Positions 23,370-35,592 of a stretch of DNA of 64,000 bases are shown here, in pieces. Every line of letters starts with the position of its first letter. Position 1 is the stretch's first letter. A program made the translations under genes and the position numbers. Under the pieces are notes generated by a model that saw only the letters and a list, made by a program, of their open reading frames with translations, was not told the DNA's origin and did not search any database. This DNA comes from Brasenia schreberi (taxonomy: Eukaryota > Streptophyta > Magnoliopsida > Nymphaeales > Cabombaceae). Location of the stretch: positions 9,942,501 to 10,006,500 of the forward strand of contig JAYKKT010000080.1 of NCBI GenBank assembly GCA_036023115.1, read 5' to 3'.

Positions 23370-25930
23370 CCTCAAGCTTACGGTGTGAATACCGAAAGTT
23401 TATCCAATAAAAAATTAAACCTAGAAGATGACAATAACTTGGTAAAGAAATATGCAATCTTAAAAAAAGAAGAAACAAAAGGTAAGGTAACGGTGTCATG
23501 CTTGAGATGATGACGTATTAATGTGACAATAACTGATCTCACATGCGTTTTTAGTCTGCTCATGAAAAATTGAGTCATGGAGTAATCCTCAATAAAACTC
23601 TGTTGTCATTGCCAATACATAGGAGTGAGCTTGCATTTAAAGAGAACTCCTATATCCGCAAGTAACCAACGTGAATCAAACAATCTCTTTCTTGCAGCAG
23701 TATGTCATAGCACGATATTCTACTTCAATTGAAGATCGAGATACAATAGATTGTTTCTTGCTCTTCCAAGAAATAAGAGAATCACCCCAATAAGATATAG
23801 AAACCAAGAATAAACTTGCGATCCTGTGGGATCATTTCCACATGATCAAGATTGACATGCACGCAGCTCTCCAAGGAAGAAGTGGGATGGAAGTAAAAGA
23901 CTCGAAAGCATGTATTCTTAAGATACCGGTGAAAATATCTAGTAATGATCATGTCATCAACATAAAGAAGCAAAATTACGTTGCCTTGATCACCGACGAA
24001 TGAACAAAGTCGAGTCATGAGGACTAGATGAGAACCCAAGCCGATTGATGATAGAATGGTAGAATTTAGCAAACCATGCTCGAGGAGCTGTTTAAGACCA
24101 TACAAAGCCTTACGAAGAAGACAAACTTATTAGTGGACAAGTATAACCCGGGGTGGTCGCATATAAATTTCTTCTTCCAAGTCACCATTGAGAAAGCATT
24201 TTTCACATCCATCCGATTAAGGGACCACTTTTGAGTAGCGACAATAGCAAGAAGAGTGCGAACCGAGGTGATACGAGCAAAAGTGGGCAAAGGTCTCCTC
24301 ATAGTCAATACCATATTCTTGAGTAAATCCCTTAGCAACCAAGCGAGCCTTGTATCGTTCAATAGAGCCATCGAACGAGTCTTGATTTTGTATACCCATT
24401 TACATCCGACGATGAGATTTCTTCTTTGTAGTTAAAGGTTTTGTAGGATACAAATCTTTGTGGGGGCCTTGAGTTTCTAGAGGGTATTCTTACATTTTCT
24501 TGGCTTCTAGTGTAGAATAGAGGAAAAGACTCTATAGTCTTTCTAGGTTCCCAGTTTTCTCCTTTTTACAAATCGGTGTACTCATCTTGTTGATTAGGAT
24601 CTATGGTTCCTTCATTTTCACTATCTTCTTCTAGATATATAATGTCATTAAGAAATGTATATTGTTATTTATCTTCATGGTTAGAGTCATAGTAGTAGTA
24701 TTTTTCTATAAATTAAACATCTCTTGATACATAGTTTGTCATTTTTTGGATTAAAACATCTATAACGCTTTTTATCAACTCTATAACCTAGAAAAACACA
24801 CTCTATAACTTTAGGTAACAACTTATCATTCTTAACCATATAGACAAAACATCTACACCCAAAAACTTAATTTTTCATAATTCGAGACAAGTCTAAACAC
24901 TTTTTCAAAAGAAGAGATATTACTAAGTTGGGAGGAAGGCATCCTATTTATTAGGTATATGGAGGTTGTGGTAGCTTCCGCTCATATGTACTTATGTACT
25001 TTACTAGAAATCAAAAGAGTTCTAGTGATTTCTATAATGCATCCATATTTTTATTTGGCAAAACCATTTTGTTATGGAGTTTTCCTGCAAGATTTTTTGT
25101 ACAAAATTTCATGTGTTTTCAAATAATTTTGAAATTCTTTTGACATATACTCCTCACCAGAATCCAATCTTAAAATCTTAAGAGTAGTATCAAATTGATT
25201 TCTAATCATGTTGTGAAATATCAAAAGTTTATAAGAACTTCGGATTTATGTTTCAAATGATATATCTAAGTATATCTACTAAAATCATCTTTGAAAGTAA
25301 CGTAATATCCCACTCCCCTTTTAGATACAATAGGAGTCAGTCCCCAAACATCGGAATGCACCAATTCAAAAAGGCTTACTTGCAATAAAGTTTCTTTTAT
25401 CGAAAGGTATATGATGCAATCTTTTAATAATACACTCTTTACCAACAAAATCTTTAACTTTATTATTTTTCAGCAAGGGATGGTTACACAATTTGTTCAT
25501 ACCCAAATGACCCAATCTTTTGTCTCAAAGAGTTAGGTCATGAACCATATTGCAGTTCTCAAAATTTGGCACAACCAAATTTTTTGTTTTGTACCATATG
25601 TTTTCTCTATGACCTTGTCCAATCACTTTCTTTAATAGATGATCATGTATTACATAACTTTTGGATGAGAAAGTGACTATGCAACTGTTTTCACGAATTT
25701 TAGCAATAAAAAATATATTAAGATTGAGTTTTGGTACAAAGCTTACATTGGGTACTTTGAAGTATTTATTTTTAAAACTTTCATTTTATCTACTTGAAGC
25801 CTTGTACCATCAGCTATAAAAACATGCTTATTAGAACTCTTTTGGCAAGTATTTAAAAAATTCTTTTTGTTTGTCATGTGAAAGGATGCACCCGAGTCTA
25901 CAAACCAAGACATACCTTGAGACATTGTTG
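23370..25930 (-). pseudogene. Copia B pol: protease, integrase, reverse transcriptase, RNase H
   Basis: Read from 25930 downwards. Protease FVDSGASFHMTNKKNF (25860-25920) keeps its catalytic DSG. Integrase shows HSDVWG and DDFSRYT (25266-25365) and LRLDSGEEYMS (about 25140-25170), but its third acidic region is degraded. Reverse transcriptase shows [34 protein letters not shown] and an intact LYVDDMIIT (about 23945-23970). RNase H has ISWKSKKQSIVSRSSIEVEY near 23700-23790. Stops and frame changes separate all these pieces. Confidence 0.88.
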
Positions 25931-26870
25931 GTACCTCATTTTCGAATATGCTAGCCTTTTATTTGAGTATCTCTTTTATGTATGCCTTGATGTTAGAAGG
26001 TAATGCTCCTCCCTCTTTATTCTCCAACATAGCCACATCACCGTTTTTCTTCATCAAAATTGGGTAAGTGATCTTGATGTACCCGCTCTTTCTGCAATAG
26101 TGGCAAATGGTACTTTTATTGGACTATAAAACTGTGAGTCTCATGTAGTTCTTGACTTGTTCTTCAATATTCTTGACATATGTCGGCTTGTATCACTTTA
26201 AGTTGGCACCCGGTTTAGATGTGACAAGAACAACTTCTTTTGAAGTATTTAGAGCTTTTAATCCAATTTCTTCCATAACTAGATCAGCAAGGAACTCATC
26301 CCCCTTGAGTTTTGGTTTTCTATGGATTAAAGTAGATCTAATGTTTTCAAATTCACCTCTAAGGCCTTGCATAAATAAAAAGAAATATTAATTTTCTAGA
26401 TACTTTTAAAATTCATCCATCTTTTATTGTTTTCCAAATTTGTCAAAACTTCGAAGTTGATTCCACAACTCAGAAAATTCATTGTGGTAATCTCTAATAC
26501 TTAAGTTGTCTTGCTTGATCATTATCATTTTTTTTATTAAATTGATTTGAAAAACAAAATCATCTTGGGAATGGATTTTTTTCAAATATTCTTAAGTTTC
26601 AAAAGTATTTTCAAAGAAGTTAATTATATTTCTAAGCTTCTCATCTACATTTTAGCAAATGATCAAAGTGATCTTTGTGTTAATCTTTTCTCACATTTTT
26701 AAATCTTATTTGTATTTTTCTTGGGCTTTGATGATTTCATCCTCATCAAACCCATCAAGAGGTAAATTAGGTTCTTGAATAGTAACACCAACATAATCCC
26801 AATAATCTTTAGATAGAAAATATTTTTCATCGTTCGGTCCCAACTTTAACACTTCATTTTTGCTTTCCAT
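25931..26870 (-). pseudogene. Copia B gag
   Basis: A start codon at 26870-26868 opens MESKNEVLKLGPNDEKYFLS. SIRDYHNEFSELWNQLRSF and MQGLRGEFENIRS are usual Gag_3-type motifs. The zinc knuckle near 26070-26110 reads CHYCRKSGYIKITYP, so its histidine and last cysteine are lost. Several stops are present. Confidence 0.82.
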
Positions 26871-27007
26871 TGTTCACAAAGACGGGTTTTTAAGGTGAAC
26901 CTCAACTTTGGAGTGATGAAAACAAGAAGGCATGATTTTTCCAAACTTGTTTCAAGTCGGGCATGTTTTCTAATGCAATTGTGTCTGATGATTTGCTTCT
27001 GAATAGG

Positions 27008-27020
27008 CTCTAATACCATG
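27008..27020 (-). other. Copia B primer-binding site
   Basis: The minus strand reads TGGTATTAGAGCC immediately after the 5' LTR end, close to the initiator methionine tRNA site of plant copia elements. Confidence 0.85.
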
Positions 27021-27075
27021 TAAGAAGTAGCTCTTCGATTGACTTCAAAAGTCCATGATAAATGATAATATCATA
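27021..27075 (-). repeat. Remnant of copia B 5' LTR
   Basis: About 55 bases match the U5 end of the 3' LTR (tgtaagaagtagctcttcg on the plus strand), then LINE reverse transcriptase sequence begins abruptly. Confidence 0.85.
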
Positions 27076-29190
27076 ACAGCAGATCTGCCTAACATAAATC
27101 TAAATTGGTTCTCTGTTATACTTGATACTTGTCTTAACCTATGTTCGATAATTCTTTCCTACAATTTCATAGTATGGCTCATTAACTTCATACCTCGATA
27201 ATTCATACAATTCTGAATGTCTCCCTTATTCTTGTATATGGATATAAATATACTCGCTCTACATTCTTTAGGCATCTTTTGGCTTCTTCATATTTTATTA
27301 AATAGTCTTGTGAGCCAAGTGATTCATATTTCTCCTAGTATTTTCCAAACTTCTATAAGAATATTATTTGATCCTACCAATTTATCACCCTTCATATGTT
27401 TAAGAGCCTCTTTAACTTCATTATTTTGAATACGTTGGTCGAAATTGTGGTTTATATACTTTTCTTATTTGGCTAACTCTCCTACGCTAATACTAACATC
27501 TTTATTTTCATTAAAAACTTATAAAAATAGTTTTTCTATCTATTTCTTATATCATCATTTGCCACTAGAATTTTTTCATCCTCGTCTTTGATACATCTAA
27601 CAGAATTAAGATCTTTAGTTTTCTTATCTCTAGCCCTAGCTATCCTAAAAATATCTCTTTCACCCTCTTTTGAGTTGAGTTTTTTATATAAATCCTCCCA
27701 AATTTTAGCTTTTGCTTCATTGACGACATTTTTTGCTTTATTATAAGCCTTTAAAGTTTTACTAGTTTTCTTAGCATAATGTAATTTGTAACATGCCCTC
27801 TTTACCTTGATTTTATTTTGCACTACTTCACTCCACCACCAAGCATCTTTTTGTACTGGTACGCCTCCCTTAGATTCACCTAATACATCTTTCGCCACTT
27901 TCTTAATATGTATAGCTATATTGTTTCACATATCATAAGGTGTACCAACATAATTCCAAGTATCTCCTTGAAGGACTTTCTATTTAAATATATCTTCTTT
28001 CTCGCTTTTGAGGTTCCACCATTTAGTCCGAATAGCTCGATGCACTCTTTTCTTTTTTGTCTATTTTTTATTTGTAAATCCATAACTAAAAGTCGATATT
28101 GGGTGGTTAAGTTTTTTTTCTGTAATTACCTTGAAATCTTTACAACACACTATTTTTTTTCTACAAATAAAGTAATCAATTTGTGTTTATGATAAGCCAC
28201 TCTTATAAGTAATTATCGTTGATCTCGTGTTTTTTTAAGATTGTATTGACTGCAAAGAGATCAAATGTCATAGCAAAATTTAAAATCTCCCTACCTTCCT
28301 CATTTATATCTCCAAAACCAAAGTTTCCATGAATACCTTGATATCCTAATGCCTATTTACCGACATGTCCATTTAAGTCTCCTCCCAAACAAATCATCTC
28401 GCTTTATAAAATCTTTTGAATCACCTTATCTAACTCTTCTCAAAAAGTTATCTTTATACTATCTTCTAGTCCTACTTGGGATGCATAAGCACACACTATA
28501 TTCAAAACCTCTCCTAACATTAATTTCAACGTCATTATTCAGTCACCATATCGTTATATGTCTACTACACTATCCTTTAAATCTTTATTTATGATAATAC
28601 CGACTCCATTTCGAGTTTTTTCCTTACGTGAGTACCATTATTTAAAACCTTTATCCTCTATCTCCTTTGCTTTTTCTCCAAACCACTTTGTCTCTTATAA
28701 ACATAGAATATGAATCTTTCTTCGAATCATAGTACCTACTACCTCCATTAGTTTACCCAATAATGTTCCGATATTGCAAGAACCAATATGAATCTTATTA
28801 TCTAGGACTAACTTCCTTATCCCTCGCATCCGTCCATATTGAAAATGCGGAGACTCTCCACGTAAATTATTTACTACATTCGGGCGGCAATGTAGCGGGA
28901 CTAACTTCTTTACCCACACCCGTCCATAATGTGAGAACCCTCTCTGCAATTGATTCACTACATCTGAGTGAAAATGTAATTGTCTTACTTAATTATCACT
29001 GCATTCGAGCTCTGTAATGCATTGCTATGCGGGGACCCCGCAAAGCAATCCTCATAATTTGTGTAATTCATCGTATAAAAATACGACAAAGTTTTACCTT
29101 TGATGTTGGAAGCCTAATACAACCCTCCTCCTTTATTCGAGCTTGAGATCGGCAATGCAAGAGTGATCTGTTACATGCGCGGAGTTAGAG
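27076..29190 (-). mobile_element. RTE-clade LINE, 5' half, minus strand
   Basis: From about 28958 the minus strand encodes an exonuclease-endonuclease-phosphatase domain: HIGSCNIGTLLGKLMEVV, then HILCL followed by a stop where the family has QETKW, then GDLNGHV near 28360-28383. A linker frame at 27536-27898 (KDAWWWSEVVQNKIKVKR) and the start of reverse transcriptase (MSHTMKL region, 27100-27200) follow. The 3' half and tail are missing: the sequence switches to the copia B LTR at 27076. 28960-29190 probably holds its 5' leader. Multiple stops; inactive. Confidence 0.88.
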
Positions 29191-29224
29191 TTATCAAGAA
29201 AGATTTTTTTTTAATTTCAAAAAT

Positions 29225-29278
29225 AATGTCTTATACTTTAATCACACTTTAAAAAAGAATGTCTTATACTTTAATCAC
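29225..29278 (+). repeat. Direct repeat of 21 bases upstream of CABIN1-like exon 1
   Basis: aatgtcttatactttaatcac at 29225-29245 recurs exactly at 29258-29278, 33 bases later. A CT-rich microsatellite follows. It may mark a small duplication at the LINE border. Confidence 0.7.
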
Positions 29279-29459
29279 TCCTCTCTCTCTCTCGTTGTTG
29301 TGAGAACTCAACGACCAACCAAAAAGAAGCGCCAACGCCCTCAACGAAGTCTTTGAAGGTTCTTCTTCGGTTCGGCGAAGGAAAATGTGGTTAGATTCTT
29401 CGCCTACGCCATCTCTCTCTCCTCTCACTTGTTCTTATTTTCTGTCTCTTTCTTTGGTG

Positions 29460-30630
29460 TAGTTCTCCATTGCAGCGATCAATGATACAGACTCTAAGGA
29501 TCAATGAGAGCCTTTCGCCCCCACCAAGGAAGCACAGGAACCTCTCTCTCTCTCTCTCTCTCGTCTGCCTGTAGTCTATCTGCCGTTCTTTTTACCAATT
29601 TGAATTCCGTGAAGACGGTTCTTCTTTGTTATTAATCTTTTCTCTGTGATACCCTAGCTGGGGTTGGGCTTTTTGTTACTAATCTTCTGTTCGTATAACT
29701 AATCAGAAGGAAAACAAAATCTCGTCTCGGTATTTGGGGTCGGATTGTTTCTTCCGGAATTTTGATTGAGCTGTCTAGCTCTCCTTCCCCTTTCACATGT
29801 CACGTCCGATCTTAATTTGATGAATGCGAACTATCTTAGGCGTGTGTGTTTTCGAGGGTCATAGCTATGGAAATGCTTGAATTTCTTCCAACAATTTATG
29901 AGGGTTCGTCTCCGCGGCTACTGAATCGTGGATGGGCAACGTGTAACTCCATATGTGAACTAGGGAGAAACCAAGCGGTGGTACATAGACAAGAAAACAA
30001 AGACTGAAAATGTTGCAGGGTTGACGTTGATTATCCTACTCGACTGTAGCAAATTCTTGAATTGCTCGATAATGTGTCGATATTGGCATTGATTGTCATC
30101 GAAACCTTGTCATAATTAATGGAATATGAGTCAATTCTGGTTTATCTTGTCATCGAGAAATTTAGAGGGCAGGAGTGTGCCGATAGAAGTGCAGGGGACC
30201 TCTAAGAGAACAGACTGGAAAAATAGCCTAAAACATGCTTACAAGTATTGGAGATGTTTATTTTTCACTGACTTTTTAAAGTATCCAAAATGCCATTTGT
30301 TTTAGCTGAATACTTATGGTCTGATGATTATTTGCTGGACTTATGGTTATTATTCATCATAATAACCGTTGGCTTTTTTCAGGAATTTCATCTTTCTCAA
30401 ACGTATCAAGACGGACTTATGCGGTTACAAGCTCAAGATTACTCGAAAGTTCAAGAACTTTTTGAATCTGTTCTACATGATCCTCTTACTGCATCAAGTA
30501 CTCAGGTATAACTGGTAAAGCATCCTTGATTGAAGCATTTTTCTGGTCCTTTTCCACAACCCCCTGCTAACTGTCTTGTATATTCCCAGGTTGGCAACAA
30601 CACCAGAGATTGCCACATGTTGCAGCTCAG
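29460..30630 (+). pseudogene. CABIN1: CABIN1-like gene, exons 1-3, broken
   Basis: Exon 1 (29460-29537) reads FSIAAINDTDSKDQ, stop, EPFAPTKEAQ. Exon 2 (30383-30505) reads EFHLSQTYQDGLMRLQAQDY and continues to LTASSTQ. Exon 3 (30590-30630) reads VGNNTRDCHMLQLR. This is the conserved plant CABIN1 N-terminus with its TPR start. Exons 2 and 3 keep GT-AG borders. Three lesions are visible. The expected start ATG is TAG (29460-29462). The tryptophan expected after DQ is TGA (29505-29507). The donor expected after CAG is GA, not GT (29538-29539). The 5' part before exon 1 has CT repeats like a leader. No exon 4 follows; unrelated DNA and a gypsy fragment begin instead. It cannot make the normal protein. 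Confidence 0.88.
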
Positions 30631-31225
30631 GTTTGAGTTATTATAATCTTTTAGTTGTTTATTTGCATTTGTTAATTGGGTTACCTTCTTTTTTATCATT
30701 TTACTTTTGTATATGTTAAACATTTGGAGTTTCTTTTTGTGTCCTACATGGAGGATTCAATATGCGATAATCATGGTTGTGAATCGTTTGATCATGTGTC
30801 TCCAAGGAAGAAGCACAATGTTGGCTTTAGCATGTCCGCATCTTTCTCAAGGGTTGAGTTCCATTAAAACTATTGTCTTTGGGCAGTCCGATCTGCATGT
30901 CTTAAATAAGATGATATGTGAATTTCGTAGAAATCAGTATGGAAATACATTCGCTTGTCAGTCTAACTGTCAGCCCCTGGGCGAGAGTTGGACCCATAGC
31001 TGGCTAATCATGTCATTCCTTGCATCCTGACTTCTCGTGGGATCAAACTTGGGTGAACGGTATACATATCCAAAACATACTCAAATAATCTGACTTGAAT
31101 TACGTTGTAATGTCAAATGATATCCATCAACCAAATTTCCATAAATATAAGTCACAGTGGTGAGATTAACCAACAAGTCTCAATCGGATCTAAATGGAAT
31201 TGGAAATATCAATTATGCTAAATAG
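30631..31225. other. No gene recognised
   Basis: The intron after CABIN1-like exon 3 runs into sequence I cannot assign. Open frames of 60-107 codons at 30676-31030 have no domain motif and overlap one another. Confidence 0.5.
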
Positions 31226-32371
31226 ATGGAGAATATGGAGGGCATGTAAATGCCAATATGATGGCAATGAAAATACTTAGAGCTGGTTACTTTTGGTCTA
31301 CTCTAAAGCAGGATTGCCATGACCATGTTAGGAAGTGTCACCCATGTCAAGTGCATGGACACGCCATTCATACCCCGTCATCCACATTGCATTCTGTGGT
31401 CAGCCCCTAGCCATTCACCATGTGGGCGTTTGACATCATAGGACCAATTTTTCCAAATGCATCAAATGGGCATAGGTTTATCCTAGCAGCCACTGAATAC
31501 TTTTCCAAATGGGTTGAAGCTACCTCCCTGACCAATGTCCAGGGGCAACATGTAGTGGCGTTCATTAGGAAAAATATTTTGGCTCGATTTGGGGTTCCAA
31601 AAGACATAGTGTCTGACAGTGGCACCCCCTTTAAAAACAAGATGATGGTTAAGTTATGTAACACGTATGGCATAACTCACCACTTCTCATCGCCCTACTA
31701 CCCTCAAGGCAATGGCCAAGCCGAAGTCACCAATAAGACTCTCATAAGCATTATTGAGAAAACTTTAGAGAAGGGTAGGACATGGCATGAGAAGTTGGAT
31801 GAAGCCTTATGGGCTTATAGGACTTCCATCCGAACTCCCACAAATGCCACGCCATTCGAGTTGGTCTATGGCACAAACGCCATTCTCCCCATTCATACCA
31901 AACTTCATTCATTTCATACATCATTTCCACTTGACCTTATCCTAGAGATGCTACAACATGCTAGAATGGCCGAGCTTGATTTATTAGATGAGAGAAGGCT
32001 CCTTGTCATGGATCATGCACATGCATACCGGCAAAAGGTAGCCCGACACTATGAGAAGCATATGAGACCTCGCTACTTCAAAGTGGAGACCTTGTGCTAA
32101 AAATCATCCAACATTGTGGCCCACATCCACTTGGAAAGTAGCGGCCCAAGTGGGATGGTCCTTATGTTGTACGTGGAACTACCATAAACAACGGCTACTG
32201 GTTAGTCGATGTTGAGGGTAGGAACTTGGCAGACCCTATAAATGCTCAATATTTGAAAAAATACCACGTGTAGGGTCTAAGCTAAGTCCTATTGCGAAAA
32301 GTATTTTGAGGAAAATCTCTTTTGAAACTTCGTGAGTAAGGATCAAAGTAGATCGTGCAAAACTCTGAATA
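31226..32371 (+). pseudogene. Ty3/gypsy integrase fragment
   Basis: The frame begins with the H2C2 zinc finger (YGGHVNANMMAMKILRAGYF, then CHDHVRKCHPCQ), and a stop lies at 31408. The core follows with FDIIGP, VSDSGTPF and GQAEVTNK, so the DDE triad is present. ALWAYRTSIRTPTNATPFEL is typical of the gypsy family. A stop after VETLC at 32098 precedes the C-terminal GKWRPKWD-type region (about 32130-32270), which has a frame change. Gag, protease and reverse transcriptase are missing. It matches 48176-49330 closely and starts at nearly the same codon. Confidence 0.92.
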
Positions 32372-33560
32372 GGTTGTACGTGTCTTACAATTGTTTACTT
32401 AATGAAATCAAAATCAGAGGTTGCTTCTATCTTTCCGATTGTTCATAAATTTATTCTCACTCAATTCAATACTTTTGTGAGAATTCTTTGTTCTCATAAT
32501 GAGGGTGAATACATTAGTAGACAGATGTAAGAATACCTACATATAAATAACATACTTCATAAGACTTCTTGTCCTTATACTCCTCAGCAAAATGACATAG
32601 CTGAGTGGAAAAATCATCATATTCTTGAGGTAGCCATAACTCTCTTACTTCAACATAATGTATCAAAATTTTATTGGGGAAATATGTTCTTACTATTGTC
32701 TATCTAATAAATAGGATGCCTAGTAGTGCACTCAAGGGTAACAGTTCCATAAAGTGCCTTGATAAAGAATCAAAATTCTTTTATATAATTCATCGTATCT
32801 TTGGTTGTACCTGTTTCGTTCATGTTCATCTACCTAGTCGTGATAAACTTGACTCTCGTTCTGTAAAGTGTATTTTTCTTGGTTATTCGAATTCTCAGAA
32901 AGGTTATAAATGCTATGATCCGATCCTTAAGAAACTGTATGTATCCATGGATGTTACCTTCTCTGAATCTACTCCATATTATTCTTCTCAGGGGAAGTCA
33001 GTTATCTCACAAAATATATCTCCTTATGTTCTTCTCTTAAGCTCTAGTGAGATAAAAGACAATGCAAGTCATTATGGAGAGAAGGTAATTGAACCAAAGC
33101 AGACAACGGTGTACAAGAGAGGACCAAGGAAGATTATTTGCTCTCAAGAAGAACCCATACAGACTCCAATAACCAAAGATCTTTCCCTTGACTCAAATCC
33201 ACGATCCCCAATGGAAGAAGATTTGAAAATTCCTATTGCCATCCGCAAAGGTAAACGTACATATGCAGAGTATCCTATCTCTAATTGTGTTTCCTATACT
33301 AATACATCTGAGAATTATCAAACTTTTGTTATGAATGTTGAAAAACACAAGATTCCTACAAGATTTGAAAAAGAAAACAAGTGTTCTTTATGGAGAGGTG
33401 CAATAGAAGATGAGTTGAATGCTCTTGCGAAAAATAATACTTGGACCATCACAAAACTTCTTTCGAACACAAATATAGTGGGTTGCAAGTGGGTGTTTAC
33501 TGTTAAATATAAGGCAGATGGGACCATTAAAAGGTATAAGGCAAGACTTGTTGCCAAAGG
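32372..33560 (+). pseudogene. Second copy of copia A integrase and reverse transcriptase start
   Basis: These 1189 bases align with 14540-15728 without a length change. They open with CTCLTIVYL-type integrase and carry LCSHNEGEY with the same catalytic D-to-H change. An open frame at 32674-33564 continues to reverse transcriptase ([18 protein letters not shown]), where the match ends. The left edge joins gypsy sequence directly. Confidence 0.93.
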
Positions 33561-34306
33561 GTAAAGTAAAGAGTAGTTAGCCTACGAGTTGGCTTGCTGA
33601 TAATTTTTATTTATATATTCTATTTTTTTTACTAAGGAAATTATAACTTGATAATAAGAGGTTACATTGCTCTTTGTTTGCATCACATTACACATCGAGA
33701 TAAAGCATTTTCTATGGTGTTTAGAGTTATAAGTTTTAGTAAGGAAATTATAACTTGATAATAAGAGGTTACATTGCTCTTTGTTTGCATCACATTACAC
33801 ATCGAGATAAAGCATTTTTTATGGTGTTTAGAGTTATAATTTAGTAAGGAAATTATAACTTGATAATAAGAGGTTACATTGCTCTTTGTTTGCATCACAT
33901 TACACATCGAGATAAAGCATTTTCTATGGTGTTTAGAGTTATGGCTTTTCACTTCTAATCTTATTATGGTTAAATAATATTATTTCTACATGTTTTTTTA
34001 CAAGTATAGATGGTGGCAATAGAAGGAATCACATGAAAGAAAAGCAGAAAAATATGACAAAAAAGAAGAAGAAAAAAAGAGCAGGAAAAAGAAAAAAGAG
34101 CATTTGAAAATTAACAAAGGCAAAAATAAAAAAGGAAGAAAAACAAAAAGAAAGGGCAAACGTGGGGAGAATCATAGAAGTGAGTATAATTATTCTCTGT
34201 TTTTATATTTTATCTTTAACTTTAGTTCTATTATTTAAAGTATTTTTTGTTACATATTCAGTGAAAAGGTCAACCTTCAAAAGAGAAGTTACGATTTTAC
34301 AGAAAA
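33561..34306. other. Replacement segment with tandem repeat and purine-rich tract
   Basis: This 746-base segment has no match elsewhere in the window. It replaces 15729-17410 of the duplicated block. It contains three 105-base tandem units and then a purine-rich stretch (34020-34165). No protein is supported. It may be an insertion with deletion, or repair filler. Confidence 0.6.
33631..33945. repeat. Tandem repeat, three units of about 105 bases
   Basis: Units start at about 33631, 33738 and 33843 with ctaaggaaattataacttg or agtaaggaaattataactt. Each includes catcacattacacatcgaga. They are nearly identical, so the array is recent or conversion-maintained. The minus-strand frame across them is a repeat artefact. 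Confidence 0.95.
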
Positions 34307-35592
34307 AACACTCAGGATGTGAGTTATCATCAGCTGTCTTGCTGAAATTTAAACTTATGATCATTATGGAAAGTGATGTGAGAATTTTGACATGTTGCTA
34401 TTACAGAAAACATCTCTTCCTTTGGAGATAGAGGCCCTCATGGCAAACTTGGGTATGTCTGTTTGTTTAACCTTGGATGCATATCTATGATTCTATGCAG
34501 TTTTTAAACTAACATTAGGGTCATATGTTGTTGAATTTCCTATGCATGCATAGACCATTTGATGCTCTAACTCAGGATAGATTCAAGGTGGGCAATGTGA
34601 AGTTATACGTTGTTTTCCTTTTCTTAAACATACTATTCATAAAAACAATCTACCAAAAAATACGGGGGCTTATTTTCCACACCCAAATGTTGTTTTGGTG
34701 TATGGTTCTTTTGAAATTGCAAGCAAATGTGATCATAGGGCCTCCACCTTTCTTTAGGAAATGATAGTCACGTTGTTTAGCACATTATCACTTATCAGTT
34801 CATAGCTACTTTTGCGGCCTCCTTGTGTTGCTTCGAGTATATGACTATCGAATTCCATATTTGTCTGCTTGAAATGAAAATAGTATGGTGATATTACAAG
34901 TCTCTCGTACTATCTATATTCTTTGACCATTATTTGTCAATCAAATACTTCTTACATGTCCAAGTAGTGGTTTTATATATAATAGATATTTGATTACTTA
35001 TGCTTGTGTGACAGCATGAGGAACTCCTGAAGGACAATCAATTATATTTCTACAACACAACATACCCTAAGATATGTCAATAACTACTTGTTTATTGGTT
35101 TTGCCCATAACTTCATGCCCATTTCTTGTAGATGCCCTAGATATTATTCAATTAGAGTAGAGATATTATGAGAAAACATTCATTATTATGCAGGTCTGGG
35201 TTCTAAAATAAATGATATTTGTGGAAAAGATTGGGTGTTGGAGAGGGGAGACCATGGAGATCCTGGTTAGTATTTTTTCTTATGTATTATTTGTTTCTCT
35301 TTTGCATGTCATATCTCAAGTGCCTCATTAGCGGCCTCTTCCATGCTAGACCTAGTGGAGGCTATATCCGTCTTCACAAAGGATGAAAGACTATCTATTT
35401 GTGCTGCAAACAGTAATTTCTGGCATGAGATTTTCTGTTACATATTTATGAAAGAAGTTATGTTTCTTGACATTTCTTAGAAATTAGAGAACCCATTATA
35501 AATAAAAGTATACCGCTAAATCCATTGTATCCCCGCTACCTCTATATCAGGGTCGACCATTAATAACAAGCTAACCGCTATTGATAACATAG
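34307..35592. mobile_element. Right part of the hAT element, second copy
   Basis: Matches 17411-18701 and ends with the terminal repeat at 35578-35592. The target duplication CTTGGAAG at 35593-35600 is unmutated here, which confirms the 8-base duplication seen at 16670 and 18702. The left end is missing. Confidence 0.9.

Larger units (their letters stand above)
23018..27075 (-). mobile_element. Copia B, minus-strand Ty1/copia element, 5' LTR truncated
   Basis: The 3' LTR (23018-23359), pol (about 23370-25930), gag (about 25931-26870), primer site (27008-27020) and the last 55 bases of the 5' LTR (27021-27075) lie in order on the minus strand. The rest of the 5' LTR is replaced by an RTE LINE from 27076. 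The element is full of stops. Confidence 0.9.

Noticed and set aside
33631..33945. CRISPR-like array
   Set aside because: Only three long adjacent units with no spacers, in a plant nuclear context.
33683..33952. Repetitive 89-codon minus-strand frame
   Set aside because: It is an artefact of the 105-base tandem repeat; no start, motif or neighbour supports it.
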